64,000 nucleotides of DNA from Diadema setosum. Its lineage: Eukaryota; Echinodermata; Echinoidea; Diadematoida; Diadematidae. Location: contig CM067062.1 of the NCBI GenBank assembly GCA_033980235.1, positions 2,137,709 through 2,201,708 of the forward strand, in the 5' to 3' direction. The notes beneath the pieces were generated by a model. That model saw nothing but the letters and a program-made list of their open reading frames with translations. It searched no databases and had not been told where the DNA came from. The position numbers and the translations under genes are program-made. Shown piece by piece: positions 11,941-25,450 of this stretch; position 1 is the stretch's first letter; the number at the start of each line of letters is the position of its first letter.

Positions 11941-12529
11941 AGCAACGTTTACCATTGAGTCACAGCTTACGGATTAAAGTGTGGTGAGCATTTTCCTTCA
12001 TCTACTCTTTTTCCGACTCACTGAAAATGGCTCGCTTTCACTCTTGAGTCCTCTCTCTCTCCATCTCTCTCTTTCTATTTTATCTCTCTATATATCTACC
12101 TATCTACCTCCCCCTCTCTCCCTCTCTCTCCCTCGCTATCTCTTTCTCTTCTCTCTTCTCTCTCGAAATGTCGGTCCTCATTCATAATGATTGAAGATGA
12201 TAGATGACCACATTCGATGTGCTCGATATGATACACGTTTCTGGGTATAATGACCACGGGGACATACTCCTCCTTTCGAATTCATTCTTCCTCACAAATC
12301 TGATCCACTCATTTTGTTTTTAGTTCTTATCATTTCCCTCGAATCTCATCTTACCCCATCGGCTCCTTCATCCCTCTGGAGGCTAATCAGTTATTTCTGA
12401 GATTTGGGCCAGACTTTTTTTTTCTTTTTTGGCTTCCACCACTCCATAGATTTCTCGATATGATCTTCAATTTTGCAAACTCGAGAAATAAAACAAAAAC
12501 AAAAACAGACGTCTGACTGAGATGCGTGA

Positions 12530-12575
12530 TGATCGTCGTTCTATTCGCAAATCAGGTGCTTTCACCGAGTCAGTC
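12530..12575. repeat. Left arm of a 46-bp inverted repeat pair
   Basis: This arm is the reverse complement of 13461-13506 with one mismatch in 46 bases. It includes GATCGTCGTTCTATTCGC and AAATCAGGTGCTTTCAC. About 885 bases separate the arms. Similarity stops sharply on both sides, which suggests terminal inverted repeats of a foldback-type element or an inverted duplication. Confidence 0.75.
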
Positions 12576-13112
12576 ACGTTGAGTAATCTGTTACCAATGG
12601 CTGTGTGTACATTAATGTGATGCTTGTGCTGCGGCCCCTTTTTATAATACAGGCATAGTGGATCGCCAACGGCAAAGTTTTTGCATTGATAGAGAGGATA
12701 AAACAATTCGTTATGATGTTATAAATCTATGCATGTACGGTCATGATGATAATCGTTCAAAGCTGTTACACATTTATAAACCGATAAAAATACATTTCAC
12801 ATATATTTCGATGTAAATCAACGTCGTTAAAAGAAACAAACTTACCGATTATGCAAGGAGCAAGCAGCTACGTCATCAAATCTGTTCAGTAGAGTCAGTG
12901 TCTGTCTGAAGAGACACTTTAAACAGTGTGACGGATTGAAATAGGCTCTGCGAGAGACTTCGAAATGAACAACAGTGGGTGATTGAATTTAGAGAAATTA
13001 TTTACCATTTGCAGATGAAACACAAACCCTGTTTTGGTGATTCAAAATAGTTCTGAAATGTGAGTTAGGGTAGAAACAACCAATGTAAGAAATTGAGTCA
13101 GTGTAATCAATG

Positions 13113-13364
13113 TTAGGTATTGCTGAATATAAAAAAGGTGAACAATAGTTAAAGTAAACATGTTTCTATGCAACACTAAACCGTCTACAGTCATGGTTTC
13201 TTATAGTGATATAGTCATATCTCCTTATATCTTAGGCTTTATTACGAATTTTTTTTATATGATAGGATGTTTTATGATACAACAGACCTACACATATGCA
13301 TCATATGTGATATCTCAAACATTTCTTTCAAATCACTGCTCCCAATGGTAAACAGTACCTTTAA
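13113..13364. mobile_element. TTAA-flanked MITE family B, copy 2
   Basis: This is the second copy of the repeat at 4707-4938, in the same orientation. The right end GGTAAACAGTACCTTTAA keeps TTAA (13361-13364), while the left flank is TTAG (13113-13116). It contains a short palindrome around ATATGCATCATATG. It lies between the two arms of the 46-bp inverted repeat at 12530 and 13461. Confidence 0.6.
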
Positions 13365-13446
13365 TGCTTATCCGGTAATAACTTCATGAACAGTATGCTC
13401 CGCTTAGCCGAGAATCTGTATGTGCCATATACAAGAATGGCGGATA

Positions 13447-13506
13447 CAGGTGCTTTCACAGACTGACTCAGTGAAAGCACCTGATTTGCGAATAGAACGA
13501 CGATCA
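13447..13506. repeat. Right arm of the inverted repeat pair, with a nested perfect hairpin
   Basis: Bases 13461-13506 match 12530-12575 in inverse orientation. At its inner edge, CAGGTGCTTTCAC (13447-13459) and GTGAAAGCACCTG (13471-13483) form a 13-bp perfect hairpin with an 11-base loop. The motif is therefore present twice head-to-head on this side and once on the left. Confidence 0.75.
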
Positions 13507-14546
13507 CCACACTTTTTAACAAAGGAAATGTAAAGAAAAATTGGGGGGCGTGAGCTACCCTTTAAATTTGTAAAGCCCCCTCCCCCCCCCCCCCGCCCCC
13601 CTTAGGGAATTCCTGGATCCGCCCCTCCACAAAAACCCTATCATTAAACGATTAACAGACGAACTTTATGCCCATATTATCAATGTCCCCGCACAGTGTC
13701 TGCATTATAACTTACGATAATAATTTCAAGGTATTGATCAGTCTATCAAATTGTTTAGGGACAAGCGATTAAGGGTGTGACTGCTGTGTCACGCTTTTAC
13801 TGTTTACTGCTATCGATTTATTGATGGGAGCGGAGTATTCCCCTTAACTCCACAAGTCCTCGGGGGTACTCTGCTGCAGAAAATCTTATCTTGTCCTCAT
13901 TATCTTGTTCCTCTGATTTTCGATGAATATTGATATATTGACAATCACTACAAGGCACTGATTAAATTCATTAAGTCTACACAAAATCAGAGAGATTTCC
14001 AAAGACATTTGCTTGTAAACAGGAACTTTGATCTCCTAAAGTGAGTTGTCAGTTATAGGATCAGTAATATACATAGCGATTACTACAATTTCGGGGCTTT
14101 TGCAAAATATGAAACAAAATGTTATGATAACGTCCAGTGAAGGGATCAAATGAGAACGAACTTTAACTCGACCCTATATGAAATCCCAACATTGAATAGA
14201 AAACTCAAAATTCGGAGATGGAACACCAAATGACAGATATGTAATTCCTGGGCTTGATGGGTTAAAGGCGTCGCGTGGCCCTACCTTCCCTGCACCTGTC
14301 GCTCGTTAATGAAAAGGTCGTAACGAAACACGTTAGCCATATTCAGGCTAATGACCTCATACAATCAATCACTGCGAAACGTGGGCCACCCTTGCTCTAT
14401 GGGAGTGGTAGTAATCACGCTCACTTCGTAGGCTGATGTGAACCCCTTATCTCCGGCTGTAAGTGGGCCTGAGCACCCTCGGAAAAAAAAAAGAAAGCAT
14501 TTCTGTCATTACACTTCCCGGTATTTTCCCATTATTTCCCCTAATT

Positions 14547-14554
14547 GTGCTTAT

Positions 14555-14615
<61 letters not shown>

Positions 14616-14842
14616 TGTTTCCGTGTGCATTGAGAGACATACAGAGATACAGCTGTAGATAGATGGGTAATATATAGAGACATACAGACAGACAGAGAAT
14701 GTGTATATATGTGTGTGTATGTGTGTGTGCCCGTATGCGTGGAGAGAGATATAGAGATAGATAAAGAGGGAGTATAGAGACAGACAGACAGACATAGAAT
14801 GTGTGTAAATGTGTGTGTGTGTGTGTGTGGGTGTGTGTGTTG
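14547..14842 (+). repeat. (GT)n array and diverged GT/GATA/CAGA-type satellite
   Basis: A pure GT run (14557-14612) is followed by about 230 bases in which GT runs alternate with AGAGACATACAGACAGAC-like segments at roughly 90-base spacing, as if a larger unit had been duplicated. Confidence 0.85.
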
Positions 14843-15293
14843 ATTTTGTTCATATAAATACTAAAATGTCATTGCAAACATAGGTCCGTTATCGAATAAA
14901 ATTCAAATAAAGAATATCATACAAAAAAGTGTGCGTGTGTGGGAGCGTTTTTGAGACTATGTATTGTTCATAATTATGTCCTTTCTCTTTTTTTCCCTCT
15001 ATTTGTTAAAGCGTGTCTGTCAGGCCATCTCTTTAGACCAGTTACAAGCCGAGTGAAATGAGGGCAATCGTGTCCCAGACCCAGTTTATACGGGTTTGCA
15101 ATGCCGAGAATCTGTGTCCTGCCCCCGAAACAACGACAGACAGCCAGTGAATGAGAAGGGAAAAAAATAAAAGCGCATGAAAACACCAAAACCAAAATTT
15201 AAAACACTCAGACACATATTAGATATGCGTGTATATAAGTAGTGGTTCCATGTTTATATACGTATTCTGTTAAAGTTAATTTATATGTGTATG

Positions 15294-15398
<105 letters not shown>

Positions 15399-15399
15399 A

Positions 15400-18300
15400 T
15401 ATATACATAAACATACATAGATATAAAGATAGACATATAGATAGATAATTGATAGTGTAGAGAGATAGATATTCAACCTTGTAACATGATACACTGTATA
15501 AGTAGATGCATAACGTCCACACATGCTATAGATGCATATTGTGGGTGTATATTCGTAGATATGCACGTTTATGTATGTATGTTTATATATTTATATGGTA
15601 TGTTCACACACACGCGCAAATAATATACTTATGTACATTATACAAGTAGAAAGAAAATCAAGGAGAGAACCATACACACAACTACGCAATGTCACGAAAT
15701 TCCATAAGACCTCAATTGCAATTATTGCCATACAGATGTTGGATAAGTGGTGTATAAACATAAAACACGGCGTACGTATGTTCGTTACCATTTCAGTATT
15801 TCAATTTATTTGTTATTTAATTATCTATCAATCAATAACGTCTAACTATCTCTTTGCCTGTCAGTCTACATCGTGGTCTACCTGACCATGAAATGATTTT
15901 TCAATCTACGTATATTTCCGATGTTTGCCTTACAATGCAAATGATTATGAACGTTAGCTATCTGGCTAAGAAGAGGACATAAACAGTTACGTCGTTAACG
16001 CATTCGCCTGCCAATAAATTGTCTATTCATTTGACCGATTGAAATGATATATATACTTCGATGCCTATGACAAATCGCGTTTGCAAGATATTTTCACCCA
16101 TCTTTGAAATGAATATCTTCTCTGTAAACACTAGTTTTTTTAAGGTCCACATCAAACATATTTGCATTATATCTTTATATTGTCTTCGTGGTCTACCTCA
16201 AAGCTATTCACATAATATCTTTATATTGTCTTCTTTCACATGACAAAAACATATTATACTTTTACTGGTGATCAAACCTGAATTACCCGGACCCAAAGAT
16301 CACGAGTTCAGGAGATGCCCATGCATGTTAGTGTCAGTGTGACGGTATGTAAATGCTATGTGTATTCCCTGTCTTTATTTCTCAGGAAGAAGTCATAGGA
16401 CAAGCTAGCGACGATGATCAATAGGGAAACAGATGTTCTGTCATCAAAGGATATACGGGGGCTGCTTTACCTTAAAGTTCAAGACACATTTATTTCTCTT
16501 ATCTCACTGTCATCTGTCATCGCCCCTAACAAATGCACCCGCCATTGCCACGTGCTTTATCTTTGTGGGTTATCGCTGGACGTATATTTCACACCCACAT
16601 TATATCCGCAATATATTTCGACTTAAAGCGGACGAGCATAAAAGGGAAATATTCGTTTAGTTGTTCCTTGAATGTCAAGTTTATGCGACGCAAATTTGAA
16701 TACAATTGAACTAGAAAAAACGTGTTGATGATGGCCTTTGGTGCGCACGATGTCGCCTTCAATACATGTCAGGTTTAAAGACATTGTTGTAAAAAAGGAA
16801 CTGATATTAAAAATTAGTTACAGTGAGTCATTGATCGCACACAATATAGCATACATTATGAAAAAATATATGCAATCCTGACCGTTCATCGATAACTAAC
16901 GATCAGCAGAATATCTAACAGTGTGGGGATGTACTTTTTTTTTGCAGATGTTACATATTTATTATTCACAAAATTAGAGGTAAAAAAAGACTCATTTATT
17001 TTTCCTCATGCTTCCTGCATCAACCTTTGCAGCTTACGGGTGTCAAATATAAAACGAAAGTGTCAATAACCTAGCATAAATTTTAAGTTGAGACCTCAGA
17101 TTCATGCGTCCAGTGCTCTTTGTACAAAGTTGAATCTCAAGTTAAACAAAGACTATTAGTATTGAAGAAACTTTGGGTAGCGTCTCATGAATAAAATCAT
17201 TCATGATTCTGATGGTAGGCAAGTTTTGTTAATCATATTTCGTCTTGATACATTTAATCACATTACATTCGCAGAGAAGCAGCGAAGAGGTATCATCAGA
17301 AGGAAGATAATCATAGCTTACCGGCAGCAATGAAAAAAAAAGGAGAAAGTAGAAGTTACTTGGTGAGTGAGAGGTATGAATAAGGAATAACGAAGAAATC
17401 TATCTTATTGTCAACATTCAAATGAATAATTTGAATTCTAAGAAACATGTAAGAGAATGTCGGGCACCAATAACATACATGGCACTATACTGGCGTGAAT
17501 TCACAATGTTGAAACAGGAGTGACAAGAGATCGATCAAGATTGATGGTGTCCAGGATTGGAATCGATCACAGGTCATAGAAGACAACCTGTTCTCCCAGG
17601 AAAAGGTAACGAAGAGTAATGAGAGAACACTATATCTGACAGGTCCTCAATTCTACTGTTCTATGCGAGCAGTCTCAAATTCACGATGATTGAGGTAATA
17701 CTGGCTGAACGTGATGCTGGTACTGCCGTGGATAAAAGAACAAAATCTGTCTTTTAAATCCTGGAGAATGGACGGATGTAGAGCCAGGGGGACGAAATAA
17801 CATCTCAGCAAATCACGACTGTCGAAACCGACTCAGTCTACCTTCGTGGATGTGCATTCGATGTTGGGATCATATTGAAAACCCCCTCGTCCCTCTACCC
17901 CCCCCCCCCCCAGCAGAGATGAACGTCAGGCTGAATCTAGTGTGAAGTACGACCCAATTTACAAGTGTGGAACTGACGGCCGTTACGCTCCAGTGAGCAA
18001 GTAAATTTCGGTGTAAACAAGATTGTCCTCAACCTGCTTCTACGATATGTATCATACCAAGGACTTGTGTGTTACTCGTAAGTGATACGAAAAGATAGGA
18101 TGTTCTGTGAGCTGAACTGACAAAACTAGGCATATCTTTCATCTATCCCTGCACGGATCATGATTTTCATCAAAACACGCAGTAATAGGACCTCAATGCG
18201 CATGCCCTCTACACACACATAGGAACAGGGAGAGACATGCGGAGGAGGAGAAGGGGAGAGCAGACAAACAGACAGACAGACAGACAAATTTAAGTGGAGG

Positions 18301-21300
18301 GAGCACTCTGCTTTTTCAGACTTGGAACGGAATGCTCATGTATGTAGGCCTATTACATGATTACCACTGTACCACTCAAAATTTCCACTGACGTTGTATT
18401 CAGTCTATCTAATAGTAAAACTAGACAACGTGCTGCATCACCTAAGTATCAATCGAACAGTTTGTGAATATGTGCACATTCAGGCCCAACCTTGTTCATT
18501 GCTCGACCTTTACAACATTTTACACATTCTGGACGTTACTAGGAAGACGACGAACGAACTGCTTACACTTCATTTCTTTCTTTAGCCTATAAAGTTATTC
18601 TTTTTTTTATTTCTTTCATTTGCCCTATTTTCATTTCTTCGTGTGAAAAAGAGTGGGTGTTTCAATTTGTCATATGAATTAATGATATGTCTGCCTTAGT
18701 TTTCCTGGTATAATGCACTTGATTTTGACGTTTTCAGGATACGTTTTCTCTATCGATGTAGAAACTTTCAGAAATTGTATTTTCCCTAAATGATAAGAGT
18801 TTACAGTTAACCATTGAACCCCCTCCCCCTTGTATATGCATTGCTGTATCTTGTTCCCAGACACGGTTAATTAGTTTGTTTGCTTAATATAACCTCATTC
18901 ACTATTTAGTTTTAATCGCGGTGTTTTACAATATTACAATATTATCATCATTATTATCCTGTCACTGGAATCAAATTTGCATGAAGAACTGATTGGTATT
19001 CATCTTAAGAAAGATTATTTTCACTTTCCGGGCTCCCTTACATTCAAACGTGCGAAGCTTTCAGTCGGCTGAAAGGAAATAAATCATGATTTCATGACGG
19101 GATATTACAATACCGAATCAATAATACTGCATTGCTGCAAATAGAGCTACGTGCCTTGAATGTTTAACATTCGATTATAAGGTTCTCAAAATATGCTGGT
19201 AATTTTATCGCACATTCAAGACGGTTGGGACTAAAAAGGCATCAATGTTTCCTTTGCTATTAAAATCGATACGTAACAAACGTGTCTGCCATGTAAGTGA
19301 AGACATTAGGATAATGGCCTACTTATCTCAATGCATATTGTGTCATCATCGTATCGCTCCAAAACGTGATTGATGCTGCACCATGTTCTCCGTGGCAGTG
19401 CTTCCCCCGTTTTGATGCATTCGTTTGATGATTCGTTGCCAATTTGCTGGCGTCTCTAAGGGCAAACTAACTTCTTGCGCTCTTCCATTCTTCGGCACAC
19501 GACACGCATTGTTTTACCTGGGGGTAAAACGAATAAAATTTCTTATAATCTATTGCTTCTCTATCTATCTACCTCACTCCTTCCATCTTCAGTTTGCCTG
19601 GGGACTTTTGTGACTAAAACCATTAATCTTACAATATAATCTGCAAACAGATGCAAGAAATATTCATAAAGTTTTACTCGTTCAGGCATTTTCTTAACAC
19701 TGTGATTTGGAGGTTGAAATTGGTGAGTTTTTATGTTCGTTTTTATTGGGATAATTATAAAGGAAATTAACGGCAATGTTGGTAGCCAGGCGAACCCCTT
19801 GCAGGGAATGATGTGTGTGTGTGCGTGTTTATGTGTGTATGTGCGCCTCTATGTGTGTTTGTGTGCTTGTAGTCAGGTGTATGTTACTTGATAGATGATG
19901 TGATATGTCTCGTATGTAGTCGTTCCACTTGGTTTTATGGACAAAACGAAAAAAAAATGTTGTATTGATCTGTTGCTTTAATCTGAAATAAATGTGATTG
20001 AAATGGAATATAATCTATATGATAAGATATATGACATATTCATTGTTCATGGCAGAGTACCTTGCTTATTAGGTATTTTGATTGGTTCTCACCGCTAAAA
20101 CAGAATAGTTTTCATTTGATGTTATGTCTGCAGAGAGGAGGAAGGGAAGAATTGATCAGCTGACATTGGATTTTGTGGTGAGAGCTTGAAGAAGATCTTC
20201 ACACACCGCATAACAAATAGTGTGGTCATCTGTGCTGTAATGCTTTGTAAAACGATTTGTCATGTGGTTTCTTGGCTTCCTCCCAAGTTATACATACATT
20301 AACATCCCACAACCACGCAACGCTCGCTAAAATGTATATGAGTTAAAACAATATAAATATCGATTCTTTATATGGAGAGCAGGAATTGATCAGTGCAGGA
20401 TCTGAATGGCTGCTGCAAAGTATTATACAGTATGCATGGTATGTGCAAATGTTTATAGTTGCTATTTCATTAAGTTTTGATTGCTTGTTATTTTCTGTTT
20501 TTCAAATTTGATGCAAAACAAAAACAATTAATGTAGATTCCTCATATTTCACATGTTTTTATGCTGTAATTGACAATTCATCCATTCATTTTGTAATGTT
20601 TATGGTTTATTTGTTGAAATGTGGAATATGGAACAATAAATACAAACATGCAAACAAACCAAAAATATAGATTTCTCTACACATATGTTAGATTGCCTAT
20701 TGATCTTTCGATCGCATTCGCTCCCACTAATAACTGTTCATGTTAGCACACAGCGAAGATTGTCACTGATCACAATATCAATACGCTCTAAAAAAGCAAT
20801 ATGACACATATGCAATATCATGATACATGCTATGAATATTGCGGTTAGGTTCTGGTTCCTATATCCCTATCTCATAAACATCAATTTAGAATTCCATCGT
20901 TCCTTTCTCTTTATTCTTCTCGGAGGTTCTCTGATGGTGTAGCCTCACGCCCCCGCATTACCCCATATTTACCTTCCAGGGGACTGGACAGGTGGGGTGG
21001 GATAGGCCTACATGTAGAGCTGCAGGTCAAGTTATCAGGCGTGCTACGGGTATAGAAATATCCTCTTAGAATATTATTTACGGAGTATCAAGTTGCCAAA
21101 CAAAAAACCGGTAACTCCAAGACGCCCGCTTACATTGGCATTCGCTTGTGTAAATTGTAGCTCTATGCCTGGAACTGTGCTAACACTTTTTTTTTTGAGT
21201 TATCCCTGGAACGCGGTGATGTCACTATGGATGTAAAGGTTAAGGGTCATGAAAACCTCGACTGATGCTGGAGTTTAATAAAACTCGCACCTCCGCGAAC

Positions 21301-22970
21301 TCCTTTGATTTGGCAATATTTAGGGCACTGCAGCAAAATAGCATTAAGAACATGAAGAACCTCTTGCAGCTAAGTTGGATATATAGATACAATTTCTACG
21401 CTCAACGAATGATTTATTATCATATTTAAAAAGAGCCCTTACTGCAATGGAAAGCAAAGAACAAAAAACAAATACCAAGCTTTTGACGTTGGCCTATATA
21501 CATTGTCTCGTAGAGAAAAAGAAAGCTTATAACGAGGAATCTAACATGCTGGTCTAATAATTGATATTCTCACCACAAGGAATCAAACAAGACAGAAGAC
21601 GAAAGAAAAAGAAAGAAACAAACTAGACAGACACACACACACACACACACGCACACGCGCACACACACACATACCCACATACACACATACTCACACACAA
21701 ATTAAAGCAAAAAACGGGAAACATTTAACTTGACCCTCAAAACAATGTCTTGTACACAAAGCAATCCTTCATCAAATATGCCGCCTTAAACGTCTAATGA
21801 CAAATTTACAAAGATGAAAACCAGTATTCCATTGTAGTTTTATTTAAGGCCACTATCTGCGTGAGAAATCAAGACTTCTTTTTTTTTTCTTCTGATACTC
21901 TGTATGAACGTGATATTCACCTCCGGGAAGACATTACACAAGGGACTCCGCGTTCATTCAAATGCCCTGCATTAGTCTCCGTCTATTGAATTGTATTGTG
22001 ATTGAGAAAGAGACAGACTAGAGAAAAGAAAAGGGGTAGTACTGTAGTTACAGTGATCGAGGCAGTATAGATATAGTCACAGCATAAAATATATGAATGA
22101 GCTTAAAGGTCTCTCAGCATTAAATTTGCTTCCGCATAGCAACATCATGCGGCATGTACGTAGCAAGACATCTGCAGATCTAAAAGTAGCATTTTTAATT
22201 TCCTTGTTGCACTGGACGGCGTTGAATGCTGTTGTCTTTACATGATAATTATTTCTTTATATATAAAATCACGTGTTCAGTTCAGGCGATTAACCCGAAA
22301 ATCAGTCAAGTTTATGAAATTCGAAAAAGTAGCAGAGCTGTTTATACGTCTGGCAATAACATGTCACATAAAATAAAAATGCTTTATGTGTCCTGCCAGC
22401 GTCTGATATTACGTGTTAGTCTCCTTGTTCGTATACAATTCATTTTACGATAAGATCTAATTTTGGCATATGATTTATGTGCACTCCCAGAGAGTTAATT
22501 AGCTGTGGTATATTTTCTTCTTCTTGAATATGCACCTGTTTACACACTCCGCACAGATGTGCTTATGACTTTTCACGGAACCCGAAATTTATCACTTCCA
22601 AAGCAAAAGAAAGCTCAATGTAGTCGACTAAAAGGGAAAATCCAGGAAACCAGGTTTTCAGTTTATCACCAGAATTGTCTTTTTAACAATCATAAGCAAC
22701 GGATAATTTACAGAAGAGCAAAAGATTTAATTCCGGAGCATATAAGTTTATTGGCGCTTCTGGTTTGCGTGATTTTTTTTTTTAAAGGCATAAAGACATG
22801 TACGTGTAAACATTTTGAGCTTTTAGTGTGTGGACATTTCAAAATGTCACTGCAGATATCAGAATATCATTGTTTGACGATTTTGTCACCGTTTCTTGAT
22901 ATATATATGTATATAATTACAAAAAAGGAAAAACTGACCAGAAACGAATGATAAATAGTGAAAACTTTGA
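15400..22970. other. Long stretch without recognisable genes
   Basis: AT-rich unique DNA with a C14 run (17898-17911), a CAGA run near 18260-18285 and a CA run near 21630-21695. The 17460-17860 segment has balanced composition and might be a very old transposon or exon relict, but no frame stays open and no family is recognised. Confidence 0.5.
16160..16240. repeat. Local duplication of ATATCTTTATATTGTCTTC
   Basis: The 19-base word ATATCTTTATATTGTCTTC occurs twice about 49 bases apart, separated by a GTGGTCTACCTCAAAGC segment. A related CGTGGTCTACCTGA lies at about 15871. Confidence 0.6.
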
Positions 22971-22974
22971 CATC

Positions 22975-22991
22975 TCGGGTTCGAATCCCGA
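22975..22991 (+). other. Isolated tRNA-like T arm / perfect pol III B box
   Basis: TCGGG-TTCGAAT-CCCGA is a perfect 5-bp stem and 7-base loop, with the B-box consensus GGTTCGAATCC at 22978-22988. No A box or acceptor stem is visible upstream, so this is not an intact tRNA gene. It may be a remnant of a tRNA-derived SINE. Confidence 0.4.
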
Positions 22992-23122
22992 TGGAAACCA
23001 ATCTTCTTTGCTAAAAGTTGTCTATACATATTTGGATATCTGAGTGCAATAATGTACATAAATTATGAACGTTTGAAGATTTTAGAAAACAACATTATAC
23101 TCACACGATGAGAAAGAGAAAA

Positions 23123-23513
23123 TTAAAGTGTGTGTACATTTCTGGTCGAGGTGAGGATTTAGCTTCTAACGTTTTGCGAGATATTCAGAAACCACTCTAT
23201 GAGATGTCAAAGAGCATGCAGTTCTAAGGGGTATCAAAAGTTTATTCGATGAAAATCGGTTTTGAAATGGCTGAGATATCCAAAAACAAGGTGAAACGAA
23301 GAGATCCTAATAAAGTTGTTGCATGTCGCCTTTAATTATTGGCACTTTTTTCGATATCTCAGCCATTTGAAAACCAGTTTTCATCAAATAAACGTTGAAT
23401 CCTTCTTAAAATTACAAACTCTTTCATATTTCATAAGAGGCTTTTCATTATGTCACCTAGGAATGTTCAAAACATGAATCCCCACCTCAGCCAGTGCTGT
23501 ACAGTCCCTTTGA
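23123..23513. mobile_element. Hairpin MITE family A, copy 1
   Basis: This non-coding element is almost wholly a long inverted repeat with arms of about 170 bases. The left end is TTAAAG...GAGGTGAGGATT and the right end the complement, AATCCCCACCTCAG...CCCTTTGA. The arms meet near 23310: TGGCTGAGATATCC on the left mirrors GATATCTCAGCCA on the right. TTAA at the left (23123-23126) and TTGA at the right (23510-23513) fit a duplicated TTAA target, as used by piggyBac-type transposases. No transposase frame is present. Confidence 0.75.
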
Positions 23514-24581
23514 GGGTACAAAATAGAATATTTTGAGGTTGCCATATATTTCCGGTAAAGATATGAAACCTCGAACACCAAAAATGTCTCAAGTCACATC
23601 GCGCGGGGTCATCTATGATGGTTGAAAATTTGAAGTGTTAAAATCGTATAGTCGCATTCATAAAGTAAGAGAAAAAAATCAAAATCTTCTTTCAATGTCG
23701 TAACATTTTGACGATCCATGAGAGAAAACATTGATGATTTTAGTTAATGTTGCATTCAACAGTTTGAATACCGTCAATATCTTCTCCGTTCCAAGAAAAG
23801 AAAGAAAAAATAGTCTGACGTTACTGAACAATAAATTAGACACCCGAATCACTGGGGTATATAATAAGTGGAATGACAACTTATAATTCAGTACATTCAT
23901 CGACTTAATTGAATGATCTTAATGCAATGTTTAATGACACAAGTGAATTCCTTGCAAAAACGGCTAGTAGAGGTATACATATACGAATGATAATGTGATT
24001 CCTGATAACAGCTGCATTTCTCCAAGAAAGACTTATCTAATCTAAGATGAGATGATTGTATTCTGAAGATAATCCCTCTCCTCAGATGATTTTCCTTTGG
24101 TCGCTGTTGATATTGGCAGGACTTGCAAAATAGTGCAGCTATGAAACTGCAGAGTAGTTTGACATTTTGAAGGCGGCTTTCAATCGAAGTCCGAGAATAG
24201 TCCGATCCGCTTCCTTAATGAATAATAGGGCATACATGCCTTGATTGAACAATGCGATATTGGATAAAAAGTGTGTGATTGTGTGGATTGTTTGTGTGTG
24301 TGTGTGTGTGTGTGTGCGTGTGTGCGCGCCCGCTTGTGTGTATTCTTTTCCTGAAAGGTTGAAAAAATGTCAGTGAATGTACTCTTTCGTCCAGTTTTTT
24401 TTTTTTTTTTTTATTTGACGCTTTTTATTTAAGCAATGTGTGGTTGTCCTTTTCAAATGCTTGCAGTGGAACGATGACAACTGATATCTATTATGTAAGA
24501 TATAATGGTTTTCTGTGCGGGCTTGTGTGCGAAAGTACATGTGTGTGTCCTGTGTTTGTTTGAAATTGCATTTATACATAC

Positions 24582-24599
24582 ATAGACACACACACATAA

Positions 24600-24698
<99 letters not shown>

Positions 24699-24705
24699 TA
24701 TGGAT
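24582..24705. repeat. Compound (CA)n(TA)n microsatellite
   Basis: CA units pass directly into about 33 TA units, the same order and orientation as the arrays at 27511 and 36151. Confidence 0.95.
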
Positions 24706-24899
24706 GAAGAATTCAGAGTCACATGCACCTCACGATTAAAAATGATATTTTGAGATCGTGATATATTTCATCCGTTGTCAATGATTGTGGAACATTTCTT
24801 ATTTTCATCACTGCATAAGGCGAAACCTTTGGCGCCATGTCTAGGGAGTCCATAAATTAACATTTTAAAGAGTAGAATAGTCAGCGCGCAAATTGCTAA

Positions 24900-25200
24900 C
24901 CTTTTATCCACCCCAGAACTGACCCCCGCCAGTAGAACGTCAGGTGTATCCGTAAAGGAATCCCTCTTGCATCCTTAAGGTTTGAATGTCGCTCGTCTAT
25001 CCATCCCAGCGGCTTATCAAACAAATTGCTCAAATTGGCAGTAAATCAAGAGACCTGGCTCGACCCTAATCGTAGAAAATACCGGCCATCCACAGCGCCA
25101 CCGAATACATCGCAGGATCATATTGGGTTCGGATTCTCCCAGCTACGATTTAATTCCGACAGTCACTTTTTCTTTCTTGGTGCCTCAGTGAACTTCGATA
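24900..25200. other. Unique island, no recognisable gene
   Basis: This is mixed-composition, non-repetitive sequence with a short 60-codon plus frame and no homology I can name. The balanced composition contrasts with the TA array on its left and the G-rich tract on its right. Confidence 0.2.
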
Positions 25201-25415
25201 ATGTTTGAGTATAACAAAAAAGAAAAAAAAGTGATATATTGTTTCCCCCCTCGGTACACTGTGAATGGTTTAATCTCTCTTGGCGACACACTTAAGCCTT
25301 CTCGCTTTGGACTTAAATATGTTCTACGAAGCTTTTCAAACAAACCAGACACAGAGAAATGGGCTGATACCCTATATCTAGCATTTTACAGTATGTGCAC
25401 AACTTCAGAAAGTAC

Positions 25416-25450
25416 GGGGAGGGGGGGGGGGAGGGGGGAGGGGGAGGGGG
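25416..25450 (+). other. G-rich tract with quadruplex potential
   Basis: Five or more runs of four to twelve G are separated by single A bases. Such a tract satisfies the usual G-quadruplex pattern on the plus strand. Confidence 0.7.

Noticed and set aside
14549..14853. Overlapping minus-strand ORFs of His/Thr/Tyr repeats
   Set aside because: They are translations of GT and GATA/CAGA repeats. The same happens at 951-1217, 4057-4392, 15208-15566, 24370-24728, 27438-27620 and 28850-29175.
14974..15195. Minus frame with a signal-peptide-like start (VFSCAFIFF)
   Set aside because: The first codon is TTG, the hydrophobic run comes from an A/T-rich tract, and no splice frame supports it.
17460..17860. 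Possible decayed Tc1-type transposase or exon
   Set aside because: Some peptide fragments looked suggestive on first reading, but no frame stays open and no DDE-type motif or inverted repeats could be found.
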